A program made the translations under genes and the position numbers. 5,876 nt of DNA from XYB2-FULL-45-11 sp964360375 (GTDB lineage Bacteria > Patescibacteriota > Patescibacteriia > UBA9934 > GWF2-40-263), in NCBI GenBank assembly GCA_964360375.1, contig CAYHWG010000057.1, positions 1-5,876 of the forward strand, given 5' to 3'. Numbering within the stretch: the stretch's first letter is position 1; the number at the start of each line of letters is the position of its first letter. Shown one piece after another: positions 1 through 5,753 of the stretch. The notes beneath the pieces are model-generated. The model was not told the DNA's origin. It saw nothing but the letters and a program-made list of their open reading frames with translations, and ran no database searches.

Positions 1-1
1 T

Positions 2-721
2 TTTCAAAAAGAATACATCATGAATGTGGTTGCAATTTTAGGAACGACGATTTCTCCGTATCTATTTTTTTGGCAAGCGAATCAAGAAGTAGAAGAGGAG
101 TTGGCACATCATAAATTTTTAGGGATTGAATTTGGAAAACCAAAAATATTCAGACGCGATTTTAAAGATTTGTGGATGGATACAGGATTCGGGATGTTTT
201 TTTCAAATCTCATCATGTTTTTTATCATGATCACAGCAGCCTCAACACTCAAAGCAAACGGAATCACGACGATTGAAACAGCAACACAGGCAGCGGAAGC
301 GTTGCGCCCGTTTGCAGGCGATTTTGCCTTTTTGTTATTTGCCCTCGGAATTTTGGGCACCGGTTTGCTCGCTGTTCCGATTCTTGCAGGATCTGCATCG
401 TACGACATCACGGAAGCGTTTGGTTTAAAAGGGAGTCTTGCAAATACATGGAAAGAGTCTCCTGTTTTTTACGGGATCATTATTCTCGCAACGCTTATTG
501 GAGTTTTTGTAAATTTTTTAGAAATCGCTCCGTTTCAGTTGCTTTATCACACAGCGATTTTAAACGGACTCGTTGCTCCTCCGCTTTTAATTTTAATTTT
601 GTGCATTTCAAACAATAAAAAAATCATGGGAAAACACACGAACGGAAAAATTTCAAACACGCTCGGCGTGTTGATTACAGGGTTGATGGTGATCGCCGGG
701 ATCTCTCTTTTTATTTTTTAA
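2..721 (+). CDS. NRAMP-superfamily divalent metal transporter, C-terminal half (5' end outside the window)
   Basis: Integral membrane protein expected to carry divalent metal ions (Mn, Fe or similar) across the cytoplasmic membrane. The frame is open to the left edge, so the ATG at base 20 is an internal methionine and the true start lies upstream. Counting from that Met, the segment starts with the helix-6 signature of this superfamily, GTTISPYLFFWQ at residues 8-19, followed by QEVEEE. Further hydrophobic segments lie near 58-78, 95-121, 147-165, 173-200 and 213-233, giving six helices, which fits the second half of an 11-helix NRAMP fold. The loop NNKKIMGKHTNGKISNTLG before the last helix is typical of the divergent bacterial branch. 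At the canonical Met-Pro-His site this protein reads Ser-Pro-Tyr, so the transported metal cannot be assumed. The gene ends in the TTAA it shares with the convergent gene. Family assignment is firm; substrate is unknown. Confidence 0.85.
   Translation, partial: FQKEYIMNVVAILGTTISPYLFFWQANQEVEEELAHHKFLGIEFGKPKIFRRDFKDLWMDTGFGMFFSNLIMFFIMITAASTLKANGITTIETATQAAEALRPFAGDFAFLLFALGILGTGLLAVPILAGSASYDITEAFGLKGSLANTWKESPVFYGIIILATLIGVFVNFLEIAPFQLLYHTAILNGLVAPPLLILILCISNNKKIMGKHTNGKISNTLGVLITGLMVIAGISLFIF
718..721. other. Shared TTAA of two convergent stop codons
   Basis: The palindrome TTAA gives the TAA stop of the transporter on the plus strand (719-721) and the TAA stop of the 209-residue protein on the minus strand (718-720). 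The two coding regions therefore overlap tail to tail with no intergenic DNA and no dedicated terminator between them. The only candidate hairpin nearby, on the plus side, is a weak 4-bp GATC/GATC stem at 691-703 followed by T-rich sequence inside the coding region. Confidence 0.9.
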
Positions 722-1347
722 TCGGGGATGGATCGGGCAACGGAAAGAAGTTCTCCATCTGTCAGGTGGTCTCCATCGTTTGCGATTTTTATTATAACTT
801 CATTTTTTTGAAAAAAGAGAACGGTTGTAAATGGACAAAAAGACGGATGCGTTTTATCTCTTGGATATTTACAAACAGGATCATGACGAAGTCGCACAAA
901 GAGTCCTGTGATGTTGTTATGAATCATAACAGATTCTTGTGGAAGTGTTCGATAGATTTGTTTCATCTGTTCGAGAGATCTGTTTGGAATGAAATCTATT
1001 TCCATAAATCGTGCATGATTTTTGAGATAGATAACCGCGACGGAATTTTTTGGAAAAAGTTCAATTTCATTTGGATAAATTCCAAAAATGATGGGTTCAG
1101 AACCGAACGTTTCTTTTGGAAGAAAAAGCGGCGTCTGTACACGTAAACGAACATCTTCACTGTTTGAGAGTTCAATGAGAGCAGCGTCTTGTACGAGAAG
1201 TGGTGTATTGGATCCGTCATTCACCCATGCATAAAGTCGTATTCCAATAGTAGACACAAAGATAGCGATCAAAATCCACGGAAGAGATCTGCGGAAGAAC
1301 GGTTGTTCATGCCGTTGTTTTTTTTGAAAGATTTTTTGGAATAACAT
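718..1347 (-). CDS. Hypothetical single-pass membrane protein, last gene of the glycan operon
   Basis: I do not recognise this 209-residue protein. It has a basic N-terminus (about residues 1-20, rich in Lys, Arg and Gln), one hydrophobic helix at about 22-41, then a domain of some 165 residues that by the positive-inside rule faces outward. This domain has several short beta-like stretches (RLRVQTPLF, SVAVIYLKN, ITGLFVRLR, TTVLFFQKN), two cysteines (C159, C171) that could form a disulfide, and an ending LTDGELLSVARSIPD. That strand-then-helix ending loosely resembles DUF4367/LolA-like domains, a weak analogy only. The start overlaps the ligase gene by 41 bases. No ribosome binding site is visible; the bases before ATG read TTTCTCCTT, the opposite of a Shine-Dalgarno, so translational coupling is likely. 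I chose ATG 1347 because it places a basic segment before the helix. Being last in the operon suggests an accessory role in glycan ligation or polymerisation. Confidence 0.75.
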   Translation of the reverse strand: MLFQKIFQKKQRHEQPFFRRSLPWILIAIFVSTIGIRLYAWVNDGSNTPLLVQDAALIELSNSEDVRLRVQTPLFLPKETFGSEPIIFGIYPNEIELFPKNSVAVIYLKNHARFMEIDFIPNRSLEQMKQIYRTLPQESVMIHNNITGLFVRLRHDPVCKYPRDKTHPSFCPFTTVLFFQKNEVIIKIANDGDHLTDGELLSVARSIPD

Positions 1348-2641
1348 AAGGAGAAATAAAAAGAGCGAGGAGAATCCATGTCATCATCGCAAGATCATTT
1401 TTGAAATAGGGAACATCGACGAGACCATGGAGGAAGATTTCAAGAAAGACGAAGAAAAAGAGTGGGTGAGTGGTTGAGTTGGTGAGTGAAAATCTCTGTA
1501 GGGGTACCTCTTGTAGGTACCCATGTGTACCGTATCGTATTTGGATCATGATTCGTACCAATTGAATCGCAAAAAGAAAAATTGCCACGAGTCCCAATAG
1601 TCCTAATTCTACCCAAATATTCAGAATAATGTTATGCGGATACTGAAAGATTTCGTATTGCAAATCTTGATGATATGGTTTCAGGAGAATCGGATACCCA
1701 GAGAGTCCGGCGCCGAAAAGGGGATGGTCTTTGAGAAAAGAGACCGTTTCTTTCCATTGGGAAAGACGAACGAGTTCAGAAGAATCTTGAAATGTTATTT
1801 TTTCCATGAGGTACATGCGTGATGTTGGAATGGTGAAGACGAGTGTGCCAACAAGGAGAAGTGAAACGATTGTTTGTCGGCGCGTGATTTTCGAGAAGAG
1901 CAAAATGCACAATGCGGTGACCACGAGCGAAGCGATGCCCGCTTCGGATTGCGCGAGGAAGACGTTGATCGTCGCAAGTGTGCTTACGAGGATCCAGAAC
2001 CAAAGATCTCTCGATCTCTTTTTGTTTTCTTTCGTTTCTTTTGCTGTTTTTACGATTTGAAACCAAGACAGAACAATGATCGGTTCGAGAAATAATGCGA
2101 GTGCATTAGGATATTCAAAAATGGAGGTGATGCGGTTTTCGCTATCCCACGGAATAGGAATTCCTATATGAAAAAGGAATTGAACGATTCCAAAAATCGA
2201 AATAAGAATAGCACTGAAACCGAATGCTCGAAAAATTTTTTCTTGGAGATTTGTGTGATGATCGCGCGAAAGATCGAAAAGAATAAATAAAAAACAGATC
2301 GGTTCAAGATAATACGCTTTGAAGACACCAAACGCCGCGCGAGTATCTGGAGCGATGAATAATCCGATCGTCGCAGATAAAAGGAAGAGAAAAATGGGCA
2401 GACAAAGCGGTATATGACGAAAGGAAGTTAGGCGTTCAAAGATGAATTTTCTTCGATAGACGATCCATCTTAAAACGACAAGAAGGAACAGTATTTCAAG
2501 AAACGTTGTTGGAATCCCAAAGACAGAAAAACGAATCAAATAGGAGGGTAATGCGACAATAGTGAGGAGGATTCCAAGCAAAAGATCTTGCGAAAGCAGA
2601 ATCAGAAACAACAGAAGAAGGGGAATCACGATAAATAACAT
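1307..2641 (-). CDS. O-antigen ligase/polymerase-type membrane protein (Wzy_C family)
   Basis: Polytopic membrane protein of 444 residues, the usual length for WaaL/Wzy/PglL-type enzymes, which transfer or polymerise undecaprenyl-linked glycans on the outer face of the membrane. About ten or more hydrophobic segments are visible from residue 1 on. Family hallmarks are RITSIFEYPNALALFL at 170-185, the outer-loop motif RLSQWKETVSFLKDHPLFGAG at 292-312 and PHNIILNIWVELGLLG at 335-350. R292 and H336 correspond to the arginine and histidine essential in studied ligases. The C-terminus has HGLVDVPYFKND at 405-416. Ligases and polymerases cannot be separated reliably by sequence. It starts 6 bases after the flippase stop, so the two are cotranscribed; the bases before ATG (CATCCTAACCACAT) hold no Shine-Dalgarno. 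The stop is TGA at 1309-1307. A loop at about 369-393 is unusual: it is encoded by a perfect hairpin and a Ser/Thr/Asn-rich stretch. Confidence 0.88.
   Translation of the reverse strand: MLFIVIPLLLLFLILLSQDLLLGILLTIVALPSYLIRFSVFGIPTTFLEILFLLVVLRWIVYRRKFIFERLTSFRHIPLCLPIFLFLLSATIGLFIAPDTRAAFGVFKAYYLEPICFLFILFDLSRDHHTNLQEKIFRAFGFSAILISIFGIVQFLFHIGIPIPWDSENRITSIFEYPNALALFLEPIIVLSWFQIVKTAKETKENKKRSRDLWFWILVSTLATINVFLAQSEAGIASLVVTALCILLFSKITRRQTIVSLLLVGTLVFTIPTSRMYLMEKITFQDSSELVRLSQWKETVSFLKDHPLFGAGLSGYPILLKPYHQDLQYEIFQYPHNIILNIWVELGLLGLVAIFLFAIQLVRIMIQIRYGTHGYLQEVPLQRFSLTNSTTHPLFFFVFLEIFLHGLVDVPYFKNDLAMMTWILLALFISPYVIPKNLSKKTTA
1502..1522 (-). repeat. Perfect 8-bp hairpin inside the ligase gene
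   Basis: GGGTACCT at 1502-1509 is exactly complementary to AGGTACCC at 1515-1522, leaving the 5-base loop CTTGT. It lies in the codons for a loop of the ligase between the PHN helix region and the last helices, next to a low-complexity stretch (1461-1488) built from GTGAGTG/GTGGTTGAGT-like units. No T-run follows the stem on either strand, so it does not look like a terminator. It could be a small mobile palindrome tolerated in a variable loop, an mRNA structure, or chance. Confidence 0.6.
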
Positions 2642-2647
2642 ATGTGG

Positions 2648-4075
2648 TTAGGATGGCAATTTTTTTGGAAAAAGAATATGAAGATCTTTTGGACGAAGCG
2701 CTTTTACAAGAACAAGGACAGAGAGATAGGCGATTCCACCAATCAGAATTTGGAAAACAACGTGCCATTCTGGGATGATTCTTAAAAATACGTACATGAA
2801 AAGTGCGGCAAGACAGGATTTCAAAAAAATCGTCAGACTCGGTGTTGCGCGCACAGTGTGATAAACAACCGCAAACGTGGCGAGAGCGATAAATGTTTCA
2901 GAAAAAACGGTCATCCATGCAGCTCCCTGCATGCCATAGATCGGAATGAAGTAGAGGTATCCAATTAAGGTGAGGATCGCAGCGGTCGCATAGCCAAATA
3001 TCATCACGCGTTGTTTGTGCAACGAGACGACGAGATAACCAAATAACGTTCCAATAAAGATTCCAATGACAGCAAGAATAAGAATTTTGAGAATTTCTCC
3101 ACCACCCGTAAATTCTTTTCCAGAAATAAATTCAAGAAGTTTTACCCCGCATAATTGTGTGCCGACCATGATAGGGATTGCAATCATCATAAAAAAATCA
3201 AAGGTACGGGAAAGTTTTTTGTGAAATTGTTCTTTGTTTCCTGTGCTCCACGCAAAGACAAGACTTGGAATCAAAAGCCCCATGAATAAATGGGGAATCA
3301 CCGTAAGAACATCAATGATGCGATAGGCAGATCCGTAAAGACCAACTTCAGATTGGGTGCGAAAATACGCAAGCAACAACAAATCTCCTTTGAGATACAT
3401 GAGGTTAAACAAAATCGATAAGGCGATAGGCCAACTGCGCGAAAGAATTTGTCCCCAGATTTTTTTTTCAAACAGGGGGCGAATACGCACATACGGTTTT
3501 GCAAAAGAGATCATGCAAAAAAGCCAAACGAGGTTTGAAATAATAGAAGCGCTCACAAACGCGACCACCCCAAGATGAAGATAGGCAAAACACCCAATGA
3601 GAAAAACCAACACGATACGATTAAGTAATTCCGCAAGCGAACTTCGCCACACACACTCAAATCGTTGAAAAATTCCGTTGAGCATTGTTGCAGATCCCAT
3701 GAGAACATACGCAAAAGCTCCGATAAAAACAGCTTGCTTGATGGTGTCTGACCAAGGAAACAGAAGAACGGTGATAGGAGCAAGGCTAAACAAGATACAA
3801 CTACTGAGGAGGCGAAGTCCGAAAAAATTTCCCACGACACGCTCTATATCCACGTTCACTTCCGAAATCATGACGATGATGGTGAGGGCAAGGCCAAAAT
3901 CGATAAGGACCGCAAAAAATTGCAAAAACGTGAGGGCTGTCGTGTATTCGCCGAATTGTTCCGTTCCAAGGGTTCTTGTGATAAGTGCCATTGATACGAT
4001 CCCAATCAGAACGGTCATGACCTTTCCAAGAATTTGAATACTAAAGTTTTTTGCGAGAGATTTGCTTGAAATCAT
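2648..4075 (-). CDS. Wzx-type polysaccharide/oligosaccharide flippase (MOP superfamily)
   Basis: Membrane protein of 475 residues, normal for the Wzx/RfbX family, which moves lipid-linked glycan units from the inner to the outer face of the cytoplasmic membrane. The N-terminus carries the family pattern: a first helix near 13-32, TRTLGTEQFGEY at 33-44 and DFGL at 58-61. Further on are FQRFE at 133-137, MYLKGDLLLLAYF at 223-235 with an acidic residue (D228) in a helix, and EVGLYGSAYRIIDVL at 240-254, all at the places expected in this family. About 12-14 hydrophobic helices are visible, ending in a short basic tail. I chose ATG 4075 rather than the open frame reaching 4261, because the extra 62 residues are only the antisense of the neighbouring signal peptide and the promoter lies inside that stretch. 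It is the first gene of the operon with the ligase. The cargo glycan cannot be read from sequence. Confidence 0.9.
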   Translation of the reverse strand: MISSKSLAKNFSIQILGKVMTVLIGIVSMALITRTLGTEQFGEYTTALTFLQFFAVLIDFGLALTIIVMISEVNVDIERVVGNFFGLRLLSSCILFSLAPITVLLFPWSDTIKQAVFIGAFAYVLMGSATMLNGIFQRFECVWRSSLAELLNRIVLVFLIGCFAYLHLGVVAFVSASIISNLVWLFCMISFAKPYVRIRPLFEKKIWGQILSRSWPIALSILFNLMYLKGDLLLLAYFRTQSEVGLYGSAYRIIDVLTVIPHLFMGLLIPSLVFAWSTGNKEQFHKKLSRTFDFFMMIAIPIMVGTQLCGVKLLEFISGKEFTGGGEILKILILAVIGIFIGTLFGYLVVSLHKQRVMIFGYATAAILTLIGYLYFIPIYGMQGAAWMTVFSETFIALATFAVVYHTVRATPSLTIFLKSCLAALFMYVFLRIIPEWHVVFQILIGGIAYLSVLVLVKALRPKDLHILFPKKLPS

Positions 4076-4084
4076 AATACGGCC

Positions 4085-4113
4085 ATTGTAGCAGTCTTGA
4101 ATCTTTTGACCAA
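4085..4113 (-). promoter_or_regulatory. Promoter of the flippase operon, predicted leaderless
   Basis: On the minus strand TTGGTC (4113-4108) is followed by a 17-base spacer and TACAAT (4090-4085). The -10 box matches 5 of 6 consensus bases and is preceded by TGC, an extended -10 signature that would compensate for the weak -35 (3 of 6). Only 9 bases separate the -10 from the ATG at 4075, so transcription would start around 4078 and leave an untranslated leader of only a few bases or none. There is no Shine-Dalgarno in this space. Confidence 0.6.
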
Positions 4114-4134
4114 AAAGGTTTTTTTCGTTATCAT
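4106..4134 (+). promoter_or_regulatory. Promoter of the SpoIID-like gene, predicted leaderless
   Basis: TTGACC (4106-4111, 5 of 6 consensus) is followed by a 17-base spacer and TATCAT (4129-4134, 5 of 6). The ATG at 4144 lies 9 bases beyond the -10, the same distance as on the other strand, so the expected start of transcription (about 4141) falls almost on the start codon. The -35 shares four bases (4108-4111) with the divergent -35, so polymerases could hinder each other at the two promoters. The spacer contains a run of A, then GG, then a run of T, which may bend the DNA. Confidence 0.65.
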
Positions 4135-4143
4135 CTGTCCTGC

Positions 4144-5739
4144 ATGATGTTACTCTTTTTGAGAAAAAATGTTTGGAGGTTAAAGATCGTTTCGTTCGGT
4201 CTTGTTTTTTTCTTTGTTTTATTTTTTGGATCGAATGTTTCTGCTGTAACAAAAAAAGCACAGGTGGAATCGGGGAAAAAAATGGATCAAACCATCATCA
4301 AAAAAACGGTAAAGAAGACAGAGAAAAAAACGATCGTAAAAAAAACAACAAACGATAAAAAGACCGTGTTAGCACCAAAAAAAAAGAGCGTTCCACAAAC
4401 AACAAGCATCGTGACAAGTCCACCCGTTAAACTTGTTGCAGGAACGCTTTTGCTTCGGAGTGCAAAAGAGGTGACGGCGGATGCGGGTGAGCAAATTGCC
4501 TTTAAAGTCGGCGTCAAAAATACAGGATCATCCACATGGACCTCACGAGAAATTTTAGCAACGGACGGCAATGACATTTCTCTTGCTTCCGTGAGCGCGA
4601 CAGCTCCACCAAAACAAGTTGCGGTGAGCGCAAGTGGTACAGTGAAAACAGGTGCGCTTGATTTTATGACGTTTGTGTTTACGGCTCCACCAAAAAAAGG
4701 TTCTTACGTGGCAAAATACCAGTTTGCCGCAAACGGCATCGTCCTTCCGGATCTAGACATTGATATTCCGATCAATGTCACAAATGATGCGGGTGATATT
4801 TTGGAAAGTCCGCTTGCGGTTGATCAAAGTCAATTGAACGAATGGAATCTTATTTCTGAGCCGGTTTTACGAGTAGGTGTTTTGATCGTTGATGAAGAAA
4901 CAGATAATAAAGTTGTTGTGAGTTGTAAAACGGATTGGCAACTCACTGATGGGAATGGTTTGGTTTTAGGGAAACAGACGGCAAATCAATCGGTGACCGC
5001 ATATTATAAAAACGATCTGTATTATTTTGATCAAGGAACAGGTGTCGAATCAACCTCTTCCTTTCTTCGATTCGTTCCAGTGACAACTGAGGGTGTGTGT
5101 CAGATTAAAAATTTTGATAAAAGGAAAACACGTCGCGGAGCCTATGCGGAAAATCAGTTTAGAAATATTCTTGAGCTCCGTTACAATGCAAAAAAAGATC
5201 GCACATGGATGATCAATGAGCTTGGGATGGAATCGTATTTGTATGGACTAGGCGAGACATCGGAATTTTCTCCTATGGAATTTAAAAAAGCTCTCGTGAC
5301 AGCCGCACGAACGTACGCACTCTATCAATGGGAGCGTGCAACAAAACATAAAAGTGAATATTTTCACATGAACTCATCAGGAGATGATCAAGTGTATAAA
5401 GGGTACGAGTACGAATTAAACAATCCGTCGATTAGAACCGCGGCAATGGAGACACATGGAATGACCGTAAATTATGAAGGACGAACAGCGATCACTCCGT
5501 ATTTTTCTCGTTCCGATGGCAGAACGCGCGATTGGTCTGAGGTGTGGCACGGCACGGTTGCCTGGATTAAATCTGTTAAAACGCCATGCGATGCAGAAAA
5601 AGGACGCAAACTTTGGGGGCACGGTGTTGGTCTCAGTGCATCCGAAGCACTTTGTATGGCAAAAGAAGGAAAAACATGGGAGGAAATTATTCATTATTTT
5701 TATCAAGGTGTAGACTTGAAGAAGCGATGGAATGAATAA
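4144..5739 (+). CDS. Secreted SpoIID/LytB-domain protein with an NBR1-type Ig-like domain
   Basis: Likely a wall-associated protein acting on peptidoglycan; SpoIID itself is a lytic transglycosylase. The 531 residues show a signal peptide (basic 7-14, hydrophobic 15-29, probable cleavage after VSA at 34), a lysine-rich linker with five KKT units (53-74), and an Ig-like domain at about 97-213 with KNTGSSTW (125-132) and TFVFTAPPKKGSY (176-188), typical of NBR1-type domains. The SpoIID region follows from PVLRVGV (240-246): LELRYNA, then MESYLYGLGE ending at E371, the position of the catalytic glutamate in SpoIID, then TAARTYAL around R389, DDQVYKGY (414-421), YFSRSDGRTRDW (453-464) and GHGVGLSASEAL (492-503). 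The last motif has Ser where the family usually has Gln, and the SRSDGRT stretch lacks the Cys and paired Gly of sporulation-type members. No sporulation genes are nearby. Either of two adjacent ATGs (4144, 4147) could start it. It is divergent from the flippase and 14 bases ahead of another secreted protein. Confidence 0.88.
   Translation: MMLLFLRKNVWRLKIVSFGLVFFFVLFFGSNVSAVTKKAQVESGKKMDQTIIKKTVKKTEKKTIVKKTTNDKKTVLAPKKKSVPQTTSIVTSPPVKLVAGTLLLRSAKEVTADAGEQIAFKVGVKNTGSSTWTSREILATDGNDISLASVSATAPPKQVAVSASGTVKTGALDFMTFVFTAPPKKGSYVAKYQFAANGIVLPDLDIDIPINVTNDAGDILESPLAVDQSQLNEWNLISEPVLRVGVLIVDEETDNKVVVSCKTDWQLTDGNGLVLGKQTANQSVTAYYKNDLYYFDQGTGVESTSSFLRFVPVTTEGVCQIKNFDKRKTRRGAYAENQFRNILELRYNAKKDRTWMINELGMESYLYGLGETSEFSPMEFKKALVTAARTYALYQWERATKHKSEYFHMNSSGDDQVYKGYEYELNNPSIRTAAMETHGMTVNYEGRTAITPYFSRSDGRTRDWSEVWHGTVAWIKSVKTPCDAEKGRKLWGHGVGLSASEALCMAKEGKTWEEIIHYFYQGVDLKKRWNE
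4300..4365 (+). repeat. Degenerate KKT repeat coding tract, A-rich
   Basis: Five Lys-Lys-Thr units (residues 53-55, 57-59, 61-63, 66-68, 72-74 of the SpoIID-like protein) separated by one to three residues. The DNA is made largely of A-runs of four to seven bases. The product is a basic, probably unstructured tether between the signal peptide and the Ig-like domain, well suited to electrostatic contact with acidic wall polymers. A-runs of this length are also prone to length change by slippage. Confidence 0.75.
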
Positions 5740-5753
5740 TTTTTAGCCCAAAC

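Noticed and set aside
691..720. GATC/GATC hairpin followed by T-rich sequence as a terminator for the transporter
   Set aside because: The stem has only four pairs and the T-rich stretch is interrupted; the bases are fully explained as transporter codons.
1307..1309. Possible recoding of UGA to glycine as in some CPR lineages
   Set aside because: TGA ends the ligase at a sensible length just after its last helix, and no in-frame TGA interrupts any of the recognised proteins.
1269..1310. ATGA overlap at the ligase stop (ATG at 1310-1308), suggesting a classic coupled start
   Set aside because: This ATG is out of frame with the 209-residue gene and reaches a stop after 13 codons, so it cannot start the downstream protein.
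2154..2167. 14-base palindrome ATAGGAATTCCTAT in the ligase gene
   Set aside because: It encodes the near-repeat peptide GIPIP in a conserved region. It has no loop and no sign of regulatory position.
2916..2933. 7-bp inverted repeat CATGCAG/CTGCATG with a 4-base loop in the flippase gene
   Set aside because: An inverted repeat this short is expected by chance in several kilobases; there is no T-run and it encodes ordinary flippase sequence.
4076..4261. A 62-residue N-terminal extension of the flippase (start at 4261)
   Set aside because: It would be antisense to the SpoIID-like signal peptide, shows no flippase-like sequence, and contains the predicted promoter. The family's normal N-terminus begins at 4075.
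5716..5740. Possible separate promoter for the last gene (TTGAAG ... AATAAT)
   Set aside because: The spacer is only 13 bases, too short for a sigma-70 type promoter; readthrough from the SpoIID-like gene is simpler.
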